Source: Halobellus sp. MBLA0158 (lineage in GTDB: Archaea; Halobacteriota; Halobacteria; Halobacteriales; Haloferacaceae). From it: 64,000 nucleotides of DNA. How positions within the stretch are numbered: the first letter of the stretch is position 1; each line of letters opens with the position of its first letter. The notes below the pieces were generated by a model. The model was given only the letters and a program-made list of their open reading frames with translations. It did no database searches and was not told where the DNA came from. Location: positions 2,914,001 to 2,978,000 of the forward strand of contig NZ_JBGNYA010000001.1 in the NCBI RefSeq assembly GCF_041477585.1, given 5' to 3'. Positions 22,907 to 30,678 of this stretch are shown in pieces. The translations under genes and the position numbers were made by a program.

Positions 22907-23599
22907 ATGGCCGACCCCGTCGCAGCCGTTCTCTTCGACCTCGACGACACGCTGGTCCGGTACCGTCGGTCACCCGAGACGCTCCTGCGCGAGTCGTTCG
23001 ACGCCGTCGGCGTCGATCCCGTCTTTCCGGTCGAGGCCTACTACGACCGCTTCGACGAGTTCGCCGAACGGACCCACTCGATGCGTGAGCTCCGCGAGGA
23101 GTGCTTCGCCGCGCTCTGTGCCGAACGGGACCGCGACCCGGATCTCGGCCGCGAGGTCGCGAGCGCCTACGCCGACGCCAGGGACCACCGCGACGTCGAG
23201 TTCCTCCCGGGTGCGCGTGACGTCCTCGATGCGTTCGCCGCGGAGTACCGCCTCGGTATCGTGACGAACGGCGCTCGCGACCCCCAGGCCCAGAAGATCG
23301 ACGCCGTCGGGCTGGACTCGGTCGTCGACGTCGTCGTGTTCGCGGGCCACGACGCGCCGCCGAAGCCCGCGCCCGAGCCGTTCCGTCACGCGCTCGACGC
23401 GCTCGAAGCCGGTCCCGAGGCCGCCGTCCACGTCGGAAATTCGCTCGATTCGGACGTCGCGGGCGCGGCCGCGGCTGGGATCCGATCGGTGTGGCTCGCG
23501 GGCGGCGACGCGGCCGATGGAGCCGCCTCGGCCGAGCGTGCGGACCACGTCGTCGAATCGCTCGCGGAACTGTCGAGGCGGCCGTGGCTGGAGAAGTAG
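22907..23599 (+). CDS. HAD-superfamily hydrolase
   Basis: A 230-residue HAD enzyme. Motif I is DLDDT (nucleophile Asp, near residue 11), motif II is VTNG, motif III the Lys in PPKPAPEPF, and motif IV GNSLDSDV. The helical cap sits between motifs I and II (about 20-85), the class C1 subtype of phosphatases and dehalogenases. The substrate is not predictable. ATG 22907 (MADPVAAVLFDLDD) is 90 bp from the divergent protease gene. Confidence 0.85.
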   Translation: MADPVAAVLFDLDDTLVRYRRSPETLLRESFDAVGVDPVFPVEAYYDRFDEFAERTHSMRELREECFAALCAERDRDPDLGREVASAYADARDHRDVEFLPGARDVLDAFAAEYRLGIVTNGARDPQAQKIDAVGLDSVVDVVVFAGHDAPPKPAPEPFRHALDALEAGPEAAVHVGNSLDSDVAGAAAAGIRSVWLAGGDAADGAASAERADHVVESLAELSRRPWLEK

Positions 23600-23601
23600 G
23601 C

Positions 23602-25257
23602 TCAGTCGTCGGCCGCGGCGGCCTCGGAGTCGTCGCCGTCGACGGCGCCGCCGCCGACCTCGCGGACCGTTCCGACGCCCTTCGATTGGCCCTCGCGGAA
23701 GACGAACCGCTGGCCCTCCTCGACGAGGTACGGCCGGAACTTGAACTCCACCGTCGCCGTCCCGGTGTCGCCGGGGAGCAACTGCCCGCCCTCGGGGTGG
23801 AAGACGACCGCCTCGCTCACGGTTTCGAGGTGGACGACCGGCTCGTAGCCCTCGCGGATCCGCGTCGGGTGATTGAGGACCATCACCTCCGCCTCGAAGG
23901 AGCGGACGGCCGGCGGGTCGGCGTCCGCGGGGAGCAACGCCATCCCGCGTTCGATCTCGTCCTCGCTGACCCCCTTGAGCGCGATGCCGACGATCCGGCC
24001 CGCCTTCGCGCGGTCGACCCGGTGGTGATGCATCTCGATCGAGCGCACCTCGACCTCCCGGTAGGAGCCGTCGGGCATCGGGCCCAAGAGGAGTTCGTCG
24101 CCGGCCTCGACGCTCCCGGAGTTGACGGTCCCGGAGGCGACGGCGCCGACGCCCGTCACCGAGTAGGTCCGATCGACGTACATCCGGAAGTCCTCTCTGG
24201 TCTCCCGGGCCGTCTTGGGGAGGCGCTCGAACATCGCGTCGAGGTCGTCGAGGCCGTCCATCGTGACCGCGCTCGTCCGGAGGATCGGCACCACGGAGTC
24301 GCTCAGTTCCTCGACCGCGGCCTCGACGCCGTGGCGCGCGACGCCCAGGGGCGTGCGGCCGACGTCCCGGAGCATCCGCTCGACCTCGCGTTCGACCTCG
24401 TCTAATCTGTCTTCGTCGACGGCGTCGGCCTTCGTGATCGCGACGATCGTCGGCAGTTCCATCGCCAGCAGGATTCCGAGGTGCTCGCGCGTCGTCTTCG
24501 TCGGACCGTCGTCGGCCGCGACGACGAGCAGGCCGTAGTCGAGGCGCTGGCCGACCAGGCCGCGGATCGTCGTCCGGAGCCAGGGCTCGTGGCCGACCGT
24601 GTCGACGAAGGAGACCAGCCGGTCGGATTCCTCCACCACGCGCGCGCGGTCCGATTTCCGGTGGGGGTTGTCCATGTGGACCGCGCCGTCGCCGGCGAAG
24701 CCGTAGACGGCATAGGAGAGATCGGCCGAGAGCCCGCGCTCGACCTCGTGGGGCTGGACGTCGAGGAAGCCGCGGGTGCCGCCCTCGCCGTCGTCGGCGG
24801 TGCCGGTGACGAGCGAGCCCACGAGCGTCGATTTCCCGTGGTCGACGTGGCCGGCGGTGCCGACGACGATGTGGTCGTCGTCGACGTCGAGCACCGCGCC
24901 CTCCTGGACGGTCGCGACGCCGACGAGGCCGCGGTCGCCGTCGTCGCCGACGCCCCACGTCTCGACGTCCTCGATGTGGGCGCCCGCCTCCTCGGCCAGG
25001 ATCGAGAGCACGTCCATCGACTCGGAGAAGTCCTCGGGCGGGATGCCGGCGATCCCGCCGTCGTCGGTGACGCCGACGACGTAGGTCGCCGTGCCGTCGC
25101 CCGAGAGCACGCGGTGGCGCAGTTGCGCCGCCAGGCTCTCCAGGCGTCCGTCCGCGAGGTGGAGGTCCCGCGAGAGCCGCTCTTTGAATTCGACGTTGCC
25201 ACCCTCCTCCTCGCCGCGCTCGAGGGCCGATTCGAGAACGGCCCGATCAGCGCTCAT
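23602..25257 (-). CDS. GTPBP1-family translational GTPase
   Basis: A 551-residue GTPase. Residues 1-125 form an N-terminal domain with NVEFKERLSRDLHLADGRLESL. G1 is GTAGHVDHGKSTL, G3 is DTVGH, G4 is TKAD; EF-Tu-like domains II and III follow (SVTGVGAVASGTVNSG ... GTATVEFKFRPYLVEEGQRFVFREG). This is the GTPBP1/GTP1 group, related to EF-1alpha and implicated in mRNA surveillance in eukaryotes. The archaeal role is not settled. It starts right at ATG 25257 and converges with the HAD gene (2-nt gap). Confidence 0.85.
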   Translation of the reverse strand: MSADRAVLESALERGEEEGGNVEFKERLSRDLHLADGRLESLAAQLRHRVLSGDGTATYVVGVTDDGGIAGIPPEDFSESMDVLSILAEEAGAHIEDVETWGVGDDGDRGLVGVATVQEGAVLDVDDDHIVVGTAGHVDHGKSTLVGSLVTGTADDGEGGTRGFLDVQPHEVERGLSADLSYAVYGFAGDGAVHMDNPHRKSDRARVVEESDRLVSFVDTVGHEPWLRTTIRGLVGQRLDYGLLVVAADDGPTKTTREHLGILLAMELPTIVAITKADAVDEDRLDEVEREVERMLRDVGRTPLGVARHGVEAAVEELSDSVVPILRTSAVTMDGLDDLDAMFERLPKTARETREDFRMYVDRTYSVTGVGAVASGTVNSGSVEAGDELLLGPMPDGSYREVEVRSIEMHHHRVDRAKAGRIVGIALKGVSEDEIERGMALLPADADPPAVRSFEAEVMVLNHPTRIREGYEPVVHLETVSEAVVFHPEGGQLLPGDTGTATVEFKFRPYLVEEGQRFVFREGQSKGVGTVREVGGGAVDGDDSEAAAADD

Positions 25258-25360
25258 ACCCGATGGGTAGCAACGGTCGGCTATAACCCTTTTCGTGGTG
25301 TGGGTTGGCTTGTCACAATAACCCTCCCGAGCGAACGGGCCGTCTCGCTCACGACCAGTA

Positions 25361-25903
25361 TCAGTCCGTCAGCCGCTCGTACGCGCGGTTGACTCGCTTG
25401 AAAGTCTCCTCGTCGCCGTCGTCGGTGTCGGGGTGGACCGCCTTCACCCGCTCGCGGTAGGCGCGTCGGACCGCCTCCTCGTCGGCGCCGGGATCGAGCC
25501 CGAGCGTCCGGTAGGCTTCCTCGACGGTCGGCTCGTTCCGGTCGGTTCGGGGCGGGCGCCGTCCGTCGGGCCCGCCTCGCCGACGCCGACCCGTCCGGTC
25601 GCCGCCGAACGCGCGGCCCCCACCGTCGCCGGCGGCGCGCCGGCCGGGGCCGAACCCCTCGAAGTCGCCCGGACCGCGCGAGGCGGCGCTCGCTCGCCGG
25701 CGCTCGCCGCCCTGTCTCGCGGTCTCGCGGATCCGCTCGCCGAGGCGGCCGCTGGCGTGGTACCACAGCAGGTACGTCGCGGCGGCGAACACGGCGGCGA
25801 AGAGCAGCAGAAACGGCTGGAAGGCGAACGCGAGGACCGTCAGCAGGACCGTCGTCCCCGCGAACACGGCCGCGATTCCGATGAGGAGCCCGTCGCTGTC
25901 CAC
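25361..25903 (-). CDS. Membrane-anchored J-domain (DnaJ-like) protein
   Basis: A 180-residue protein: two hydrophobic helices (about 6-45), an Arg/Gly-rich linker (60-120) and a C-terminal J domain with the essential HPD in VKAVHPDTDDGDEETFKRVNRAYERL. Such proteins recruit DnaK to a membrane site. GTG 25903 is preferred; the longer reading from 25966 is basic and unlike the family. It lies divergently from the thioesterase gene. Confidence 0.8.
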   Translation of the reverse strand: MDSDGLLIGIAAVFAGTTVLLTVLAFAFQPFLLLFAAVFAAATYLLWYHASGRLGERIRETARQGGERRRASAASRGPGDFEGFGPGRRAAGDGGGRAFGGDRTGRRRRGGPDGRRPPRTDRNEPTVEEAYRTLGLDPGADEEAVRRAYRERVKAVHPDTDDGDEETFKRVNRAYERLTD

Positions 25904-25992
25904 AGCGGAGGGAAGGCGCGGAGCACCGTAAGGGTCTCGCCGGGAGTGCCGGAGGCGACAGAACAATTACGCGCGTCGGGCAAGACCCGGCA

Positions 25993-26466
25993 ATGTCGAC
26001 GATTCCGCTCGAAGACACCTACATCGAGAACCGGGTGCTCGTCCAGCCGAACGACACCAACAACAACGACACCGCCCACGGCGGCAACGTCGTCAAGTGG
26101 ATGGACGAGGTCGGCGCGATGTCGGCGATGCGCTTCGCCGGCCAGACGGTGGTCACCGCCCGAATGGAGGGCGTGGACTTCCACCGGCCGATCCCCCGCG
26201 GCAACACCGCGCTCATCGAATCGTACGTCTACGACGCGGGCACGACGAGCGTCAGCGTCCACCTCCGCGTGTTCAGCGAGGACCCGCTCTCGGGCGAGCG
26301 CGAACTCACCACGGAGTCGCACTTCATCTACGTCGCGATCGACGAGGCGAACGACCCGACGCCGGTGCCCGACCTCGAAGTCACCTCCGAGCGCGGCGAG
26401 GAACTCCGGGCGGCCGCCCTCGACGAGGCCGTCGACGGGCCGACCGAAGCGGAACAGACTCCCTGA
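25993..26466 (+). CDS. Acyl-CoA thioesterase (hot-dog fold, ACOT/YciA type)
   Basis: A 157-residue single hot-dog domain. The family signature is ENRVLVQPNDTNNNDTAHGGNVVKWMDEVGAM, with the catalytic-region Asn/Asp and HGG, then ARMEGVDFHRPIPRGN. It hydrolyses acyl-CoA to the acid and CoA, probably as a hexamer in the cytoplasm. The C-terminal tail is acidic. Short 5' spacing from the divergent J-domain gene suggests a shared promoter region. Confidence 0.88.
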   Translation: MSTIPLEDTYIENRVLVQPNDTNNNDTAHGGNVVKWMDEVGAMSAMRFAGQTVVTARMEGVDFHRPIPRGNTALIESYVYDAGTTSVSVHLRVFSEDPLSGERELTTESHFIYVAIDEANDPTPVPDLEVTSERGEELRAAALDEAVDGPTEAEQTP

Positions 26467-26580
26467 GCGACCGTTCAGACCTGTTTTCTCGACCCGGAAG
26501 TCGTCAGCGACGCGTGTCCGCTCACCCTGATTCCCGTTCCGCGGAAGGTCCGGCGCGCGAGAGAGGAACCCAGACCATAT

Positions 26581-26596
26581 TTTAGGCCAACCTAAA
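26581..26596. promoter_or_regulatory. DtxR/IdeR-like palindrome 1
   Basis: TTTAGG-CCAA-CCTAAA has perfect six-base arms, the pattern of DtxR-family operators (TTAGG...CCTAA). It lies 34 bp from palindrome 2 and 285 bp before the three-gene operon that ends in a DtxR-family regulator. Confidence 0.75.
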
Positions 26597-26614
26597 TCGA
26601 AGACGTTTTGAATT

Positions 26615-26630
26615 TTTAGGTTGTCCTAAA
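26615..26630. promoter_or_regulatory. DtxR/IdeR-like palindrome 2
   Basis: TTTAGG-TTGT-CCTAAA, again with perfect six-base arms, overlapping an AT-rich stretch (AATTTTTAGG) that resembles a TATA region. Binding here would be expected to block the promoter. Confidence 0.75.
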
Positions 26631-26880
26631 ACCGAAGCCTGTTCGGACGCCAGTCGGCGACGGTCGCGGTGGCCCTCCGAACGGACGCCAACAACGGGCC
26701 TATGACACCACTCAGCCGAACTCAGCACCGAGAACGACCGCTGCACGCGACCGGGTACGGCGAGCTCCGCCGTCGCTCCGGTGCGATGCCGACTCGAAGT
26801 GCCGGGAGGCACCAGCGCTTCCCGCGGAGGACCTCGGAGACTCCTGGCAGTCGGCGACATCAGGGAGCGAGGAGGGGGAG

Positions 26881-27795
26881 ATGGTAGGTCCAACGCTAGT
26901 CGAGATCAGGAGCCACATCGAGAGCCTGGCCAGCGAGACCGGCGAGTACTGCATCCGGTGCGGGCGCACGGGCGACAGGCCGGTCCCCGCGGCCGGAAAG
27001 CGGTTCGACGATCGTGAGACCGCGCGGAAAGCGGTGCGAGCGACCGAACAGTACCGGACCGCGCTCCGGCGCTACGACCCGCGGGTCCCCTACTACGACC
27101 TGATCGTCTGTCAGGTCGCGGAGCCGTCGCGTCCGGCGGACGAACATCAAGCGGCTACAACAGAGGCCCGTCGGACGCTCTCGGAGCCCGTGCTCGACGT
27201 CGGGACCGCCGAGCCAGAGCGGCGGGAGCTCGTGGAATTCTGTCACCGCATCGCGGGCGCGGTCTTCGAGACGCTCTCGGACGCCGGCTACGACGACGTC
27301 GAAGCCAGCATCTTGGACGAGTACTTCGAGCTGGCAGAGAGCGTCGGCGATCCGGACGAGCTCTGTCTGTGCCTGCTCGAAAGTATGGCCGTCGAGATCG
27401 AGACGCGGCTCGGAGCGGCCGAGCAGGCCGAGGTCCTCGGCGGCGCGACGACCCGACTGGGAGCGACAGACGCCACCGACGAGCCGATCGCGGCGACGTT
27501 GGCGCATCTCAGCGACCGCGGGCTGATCGGCGAGTACAGTTGCTCCGCTCCGGTCGATTCGGACGGCGCCTCCCGATCGATCGTCGTCCGGCTCACCGAT
27601 TACGCGCTGTCGCCGCGGGGCGATCGGCTGCCGATACTCCCCATCGTCATCGAACTGTTCCGGCGACAGGCCGACCCCGCCCCGACGTCGTTCAGCGCGA
27701 CCGAGTGCCGTAGCGGCTGGCGAATCACGCTCACGCCCGCAGACGCCGGCGAGCCGGCCGCGCTCTCCAGCGCCCCCATCGAATCCGAAGAGTGA
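26881..27795 (+). CDS. Conserved haloarchaeal protein, first gene of the DtxR operon
   Basis: A 304-residue acidic soluble protein. The N-terminal 80 residues (LVEIRSHIESLASETGEYC, then a CIRC motif and VPYYDLIVCQV) form one unit; a helical region LVEFCHRIAGAVFETLSDAGYDD follows at 115-195, and a beta-rich C-terminus follows that. I recall similar proteins as DUF7551/DUF7552 but do not trust the name. GGAGGGGG just before ATG 26881 supports the start. Its operon partners are a 54-residue protein and a DtxR-family regulator. Function unknown; a role in metal response is inferred from context. Confidence 0.7.
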   Translation: MVGPTLVEIRSHIESLASETGEYCIRCGRTGDRPVPAAGKRFDDRETARKAVRATEQYRTALRRYDPRVPYYDLIVCQVAEPSRPADEHQAATTEARRTLSEPVLDVGTAEPERRELVEFCHRIAGAVFETLSDAGYDDVEASILDEYFELAESVGDPDELCLCLLESMAVEIETRLGAAEQAEVLGGATTRLGATDATDEPIAATLAHLSDRGLIGEYSCSAPVDSDGASRSIVVRLTDYALSPRGDRLPILPIVIELFRRQADPAPTSFSATECRSGWRITLTPADAGEPAALSSAPIESEE

Positions 27796-27797
27796 CG

Positions 27798-27962
27798 ATG
27801 GATACTCGTGCCGACCACCCAGGACCGGAAGCCGTCCCGACGACGGACGGTGCCGACGGAGGCTCCGAGGCGTTGGAGGCGGTTTTCAGCGCCGCATTGG
27901 GTCCCGCACCGGCCGTCAAGCCCCCGGCCACGATGAAACGAGCGGGATGGGCGGACGGATAA
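27798..27962 (+). CDS. Small 54-residue protein coupled to the DtxR regulator
   Basis: ATG 27798 lies two bases after the stop of the preceding gene, and its stop overlaps the regulator's ATG (TAATG). The product is acidic at the start (MDTRADHPGPEAVPTTDG) and ends with a short helical GLY/ALA stretch and KRAGWADG. It has no recognisable domain. The tight coupling on both sides argues that it is translated even though it is short. Confidence 0.55.
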   Translation: MDTRADHPGPEAVPTTDGADGGSEALEAVFSAALGPAPAVKPPATMKRAGWADG

Positions 27963-28345
27963 TGGCGGAGCGCTCGCAGTACCTCCTCGCGCTCTACATC
28001 GCCGAACACCGCGAGTCGACGCCGGTGTCTTCGGGGACCGTCGCGGACCTGCTCGGGAAATCGACGGCGACGACGACGGAGACCTTCCAGCGGCTGGCGG
28101 ACGACGGCCTCGTGGAGTACGAGCGGTACGAGGGCGCCCGGCTCACCGACGAAGGTCGGGAGCGCGCCGCTGAACTCCACGAGACGTACGTGGCGCTCTC
28201 GTGGTTCTTCCGTACGGTGCTCGACCTGGATGGGTACGAGACCGAAGCGAGGCGTCTGGCGAGCAGCGTCAGCGCCGACGTCTCCGACCAGCTGGTGTCG
28301 ACGTTCCTCGTCGCGGAAGCAGAGCGAGAGGGCGAGGACGAGTAG
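27962..28345 (+). CDS. DtxR/MntR-family metal-dependent transcriptional regulator (SirR-like)
   Basis: A 127-residue protein. Residues 1-60 are a winged helix (QYLLALYIAEHRES...GTVADLLGKSTATTTETFQRLADDGLVEYERYEGARLTDEG) and residues 60-125 a helical dimerisation and metal-binding domain typical of DtxR (ELHETYVALSWFFRTVLDLDGYETEARRLASSVSADVSDQL). Glu and His metal ligands are present in part, but I cannot check all positions. ATG 27962 is coupled to the upstream gene. It is the obvious candidate for binding the TTTAGG-type boxes upstream and at nifU. Confidence 0.85.
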   Translation: MAERSQYLLALYIAEHRESTPVSSGTVADLLGKSTATTTETFQRLADDGLVEYERYEGARLTDEGRERAAELHETYVALSWFFRTVLDLDGYETEARRLASSVSADVSDQLVSTFLVAEAEREGEDE

Positions 28346-28432
28346 CGGACGGCACCAGCGGCTCGCCGTTCGACCGTTCACTCGGCGACACCACGAAAAA
28401 TAAGCGACCCGGTCACGATCCAGCGAGGCGTC

Positions 28433-28759
28433 TCAGAACGGCGGGCTGTAGTCCTCGTACTCGTCCATATCCTCCATCTCGTCGGTCTTCGACGGCATCA
28501 CCGCCGCCCGCGGTCCGCCCGCCCGCCGGACGGTCACCTCGGACACCTCGTCGAGTTCTTCGGCGAGTCGCTGTTTGATGGCTTTCATCGTCATCGGCGC
28601 GATACCACACCCCGAGCAGGCCCCGCCGATCGCGACGGTCACCTCGCCGGTCGCCTCGTCGACGTCCTCGATCTCGAAGTGGCCGCCGTGTTCTTGGATC
28701 TGCGGGACGTTGTCGCTCAGGTAACTCCGGGTCTGTCGCTCGAGTTTTTCAGCGCTCAT
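28433..28759 (-). CDS. nifU: NifU C-terminal domain (Nfu-type) Fe-S scaffold protein
   Basis: A 108-residue protein with the Nfu signature CSGC within AIGGACSGCGIAPMTMKAIKQRL. Two such proteins hold a [4Fe-4S] cluster between them and deliver it to target enzymes. The C-terminus (DEMEDMDEYEDYSPPF) is an acidic tail. ATG 28759 is about 25 bp after a TATA-like TTTATTATATAT, so the transcript is probably leaderless, and DtxR-like boxes lie directly upstream, linking it to iron status. Confidence 0.9.
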   Translation of the reverse strand: MSAEKLERQTRSYLSDNVPQIQEHGGHFEIEDVDEATGEVTVAIGGACSGCGIAPMTMKAIKQRLAEELDEVSEVTVRRAGGPRAAVMPSKTDEMEDMDEYEDYSPPF

Positions 28760-28780
28760 CACAGTCGGAGATACGGTCGA

Positions 28781-28793
28781 ATATATAATAAAT
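28781..28793 (-). promoter_or_regulatory. TATA box of nifU
   Basis: TTTATTATATATT on the minus strand, 22-34 bp before ATG 28759. The first DtxR-like box begins 8 bp upstream of it. Confidence 0.6.
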
Positions 28794-28800
28794 CTGTTCA

Positions 28801-28816
28801 GTTAGTAACGCCTAAA
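28801..28816. promoter_or_regulatory. DtxR/IdeR-like box upstream of nifU
   Basis: GTTAGT-AACG-CCTAAA matches 10 of the 12 arm positions of TTTAGG-N4-CCTAAA. Position directly upstream of the nifU TATA box suggests control of nifU by the adjacent DtxR-family protein. Confidence 0.6.
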
Positions 28817-28845
28817 AATTTGGTATTCGGGCTACTTACGACTAT

Positions 28846-28861
28846 TTTAGGTGGTGCTAAC
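28846..28861. promoter_or_regulatory. Second DtxR-like box in the nifU upstream region
   Basis: TTTAGG-TGGT-GCTAAC matches 10 of 12 arm positions and starts 45 bp from the first box. A further half-site GGCCTAAC is near 28895. Distance from either start codon leaves open which gene it serves. Confidence 0.45.
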
Positions 28862-28980
28862 AATTTCTATTACTGAATTCTGACTTTTCGTATGGCCTAA
28901 CTTCGGTCCGCGTCAGTCGTCTCATCGGCCGAGCTGATGCCGCTTCGGTCGGCCTCGGATCGGCAAGCGTCTCTCGGACG

Positions 28981-29023
28981 ATATTGCGAATTGATATCGC
29001 AATATGAGATATAATATATAAAT
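28981..29023 (+). promoter_or_regulatory. Perfect 9-bp-arm palindrome and TATA of the zinc-ribbon gene
   Basis: ATATTGCGA-N7-TCGCAATAT (28981-29005) is a perfect 25-bp inverted repeat. ATATATAAAT at 29014-29023 is the TATA box, about 50 bp before ATG 29074. The palindrome lies immediately upstream of the TATA/BRE region, a good operator position, and differs from the DtxR boxes. Confidence 0.65.
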
Positions 29024-29073
29024 CGGGCCGCGGAATCAGTATCTTCAACACCGACCGCTCCTCACGCACCAGT

Positions 29074-29235
29074 ATGAGCCTCGAACGCGAGTACGAGTGC
29101 CCCGAGTGCGGCCACGACGGCTTCTGGAAGACCGCGTCGATGGAACTGCACCTCGGCACGAAGACGAAGTGGCGCTGCAACGAGTGCGGCTACGGATTCA
29201 TCGAGATCGACGGGATCAGCACCGCAAAAGCGTAA
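29074..29235 (+). CDS. 53-residue zinc beta-ribbon protein (DUF7838-like)
   Basis: A small protein too short for most gene finders: YECPECGHDGFWKT, then TKWRCNECGYGFIEIDG. The two CxxC knuckles form one zinc ribbon, similar to those of transcription factors and to Sprouty-type metal-binding proteins. It has its own TATA box and a strong palindrome upstream, which suggests regulated expression. It is convergent with the glycine cleavage operon (5-bp gap). Function unknown. Confidence 0.75.
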   Translation: MSLEREYECPECGHDGFWKTASMELHLGTKTKWRCNECGYGFIEIDGISTAKA

Positions 29236-29240
29236 TTCGG

Positions 29241-30665
29241 CTATTCTTCCGCGTCGATCGATCGCCAGGAGAGCCGCGGGTTCCGCGCGGCGTCGGCCTG
29301 GTCGATCCGCCGCGCCGTCGTCTTCGACGGGGCGGATTCCAGCTCCGCAGCGTCGGCGTCGAACGCGGCGTTGAACGCCGCGGCGAGGTCCTCCAGGGAG
29401 TCCAGGCTCTCGGCCTCTGTGGGCTCTGTGAGCATCGCCTCGGGGACGAACTCCGGCCACTTCGTCGTGGGCGGGTGAACGCCGTGGTCCAGCATCGCCT
29501 TGGCGACGTCCGCGGCGTCGCGGTCGCCCGCGGTGGCCGCGAACTCGTGGTGGAACGGTCCGTAGGGGATCTCGCAGTCGATCTGCTCGGCGAGGTAGTT
29601 CGCGTTCAGGACTGCCTTCGCGGAGGCGTCTTCGAGCCCCTCGTCGCCGAGACGGGCGATGTAAGCGTAGGCCTTCAGGAGGACGAGCCAGTTGCCCTGG
29701 TAGCCGTGGACCTTGCCGACCGTCTCCGCGGGCTCGAACAGTTCGTAGTGGCCGTCGTCCTCGCGAACGCGCGGGCTCGGGAGGAACGGAGCGAGCTCCT
29801 CTGTGACGCCGACGGGGCCCGCGCCGGGGCCGCCGCCGCCGTGCGGCGTCGCGAACGTCTTGTGGACGTTGTAGTGCATCACGTCGAAGCCCATATCGCC
29901 CGGTCGCGCCCGCCCGAGCAGCGCGTTGAGGTTCGCGCCGTCGTAGTAGAGCAGTCCGCCCGCGTCGTGGACGATGTCGGCGATGTCGGCGATGTCGCGC
30001 TCGAACAGCCCGACCGTGTTGGGGTTCGTGAGCATCAGCGCGGCCGTGTCGTCGGAGACGGCGGCTTCGAGGGCCTCCAGGTCGACGCGGCCGTCGTCCC
30101 CGGAGGGGAGTTCGACGACGTCGTAGCCAGCCATCGCCGCGCTCGCGAAGTTCGTGCCGTGCGCCGACGAGGGGACGATGACCTCCGAGCGGTCGTGGCC
30201 GTTCGCCTCGTGGTAGGCCTTCGCGACGAGGATGCCCGTGAACTCCCCGGCGGCGCCGGCGGGCGGCTGGAGCGTCACGGCGTCCATCCCGCCGATCCTG
30301 GCGAGGTAGTCCTGGAGGCCGTAGAGGACTTCGAGCGTCCCCTGGAGGCTCTCTGCCGAGCGGTCGGGGTGGACCGCGCCGTTCGGGTCGGCCGCGACGT
30401 CCTCGGCGAAGGAGGGGTTGTACTTCATCGTACACGACCCCAGCGGGTACGGCCCGCTCTCGACGCTCCAGTTCATCTGGGAGAGCCGCGTGTAGTGCCG
30501 CGCGACCTCGGGCTCGGCGAGGCTCGGCAGGGAGAGGTCGTCCCGCGTCAGGTCGTCGGGGAGCGGCGAGCCCGCCTCTCCGACGTCGACGCTCGTGTCG
30601 TCCTTCTCCGAGAGCAGCGGTTCGTACCGGTCGTCGTCGCCGTAGCGTGCCTGATCGTGATTCAT
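29241..30665 (-). CDS. gcvPB: Glycine dehydrogenase (decarboxylating), subunit 2
   Basis: A 474-residue C-terminal half of the P-protein. It holds the PLP Schiff-base lysine, K269 in HYNVHKTFATPHGGGGPGAG, and the start SVESGPYPLGSCTMKYNP typical of subunit 2. With subunit 1 it decarboxylates glycine and loads the aminomethyl group on lipoyl-GcvH. It is last in the gcvT-H-PA-PB operon, 13 bp after gcvPA. Confidence 0.96.
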   Translation of the reverse strand: MNHDQARYGDDDRYEPLLSEKDDTSVDVGEAGSPLPDDLTRDDLSLPSLAEPEVARHYTRLSQMNWSVESGPYPLGSCTMKYNPSFAEDVAADPNGAVHPDRSAESLQGTLEVLYGLQDYLARIGGMDAVTLQPPAGAAGEFTGILVAKAYHEANGHDRSEVIVPSSAHGTNFASAAMAGYDVVELPSGDDGRVDLEALEAAVSDDTAALMLTNPNTVGLFERDIADIADIVHDAGGLLYYDGANLNALLGRARPGDMGFDVMHYNVHKTFATPHGGGGPGAGPVGVTEELAPFLPSPRVREDDGHYELFEPAETVGKVHGYQGNWLVLLKAYAYIARLGDEGLEDASAKAVLNANYLAEQIDCEIPYGPFHHEFAATAGDRDAADVAKAMLDHGVHPPTTKWPEFVPEAMLTEPTEAESLDSLEDLAAAFNAAFDADAAELESAPSKTTARRIDQADAARNPRLSWRSIDAEE

Positions 30666-30678
30666 CGTGATCCCTCCA

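Larger units (their letters stand above)
26467..26880. other. 414-bp spacer with two DtxR-like boxes and a long leader
   Basis: No credible protein gene: the ORFs here are basic or serine-rich and unlike halophile proteins. It holds two 16-bp iron-type palindromes at 26581 and 26615, an AT-rich stretch between and over them that could hold a TATA box, then about 250 bp of GC-rich sequence before ATG 26881. That last part would be an unusually long 5' UTR or a lost gene. Confidence 0.6.

Noticed and set aside
22970-24958. Long arginine-rich ORF antisense to the GTPBP1-like and HAD genes (662 codons)
   Set aside because: It is a shadow of two well-supported genes. The product is almost all Arg/Gly/Pro, unlike acidic halophile proteins, and it has no motif.
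26582-26893. Minus-strand ORF of 103 codons in the DtxR-box spacer
   Set aside because: The product is Ser/Arg-rich, basic and has no family signs; it covers both palindromes, which are better explained as operators.
28857-29180. A 107-codon minus-strand ORF across the nifU-zinc-ribbon spacer
   Set aside because: It covers the palindrome and TATA box and overlaps the zinc-ribbon gene; composition is unlike a halophile protein.
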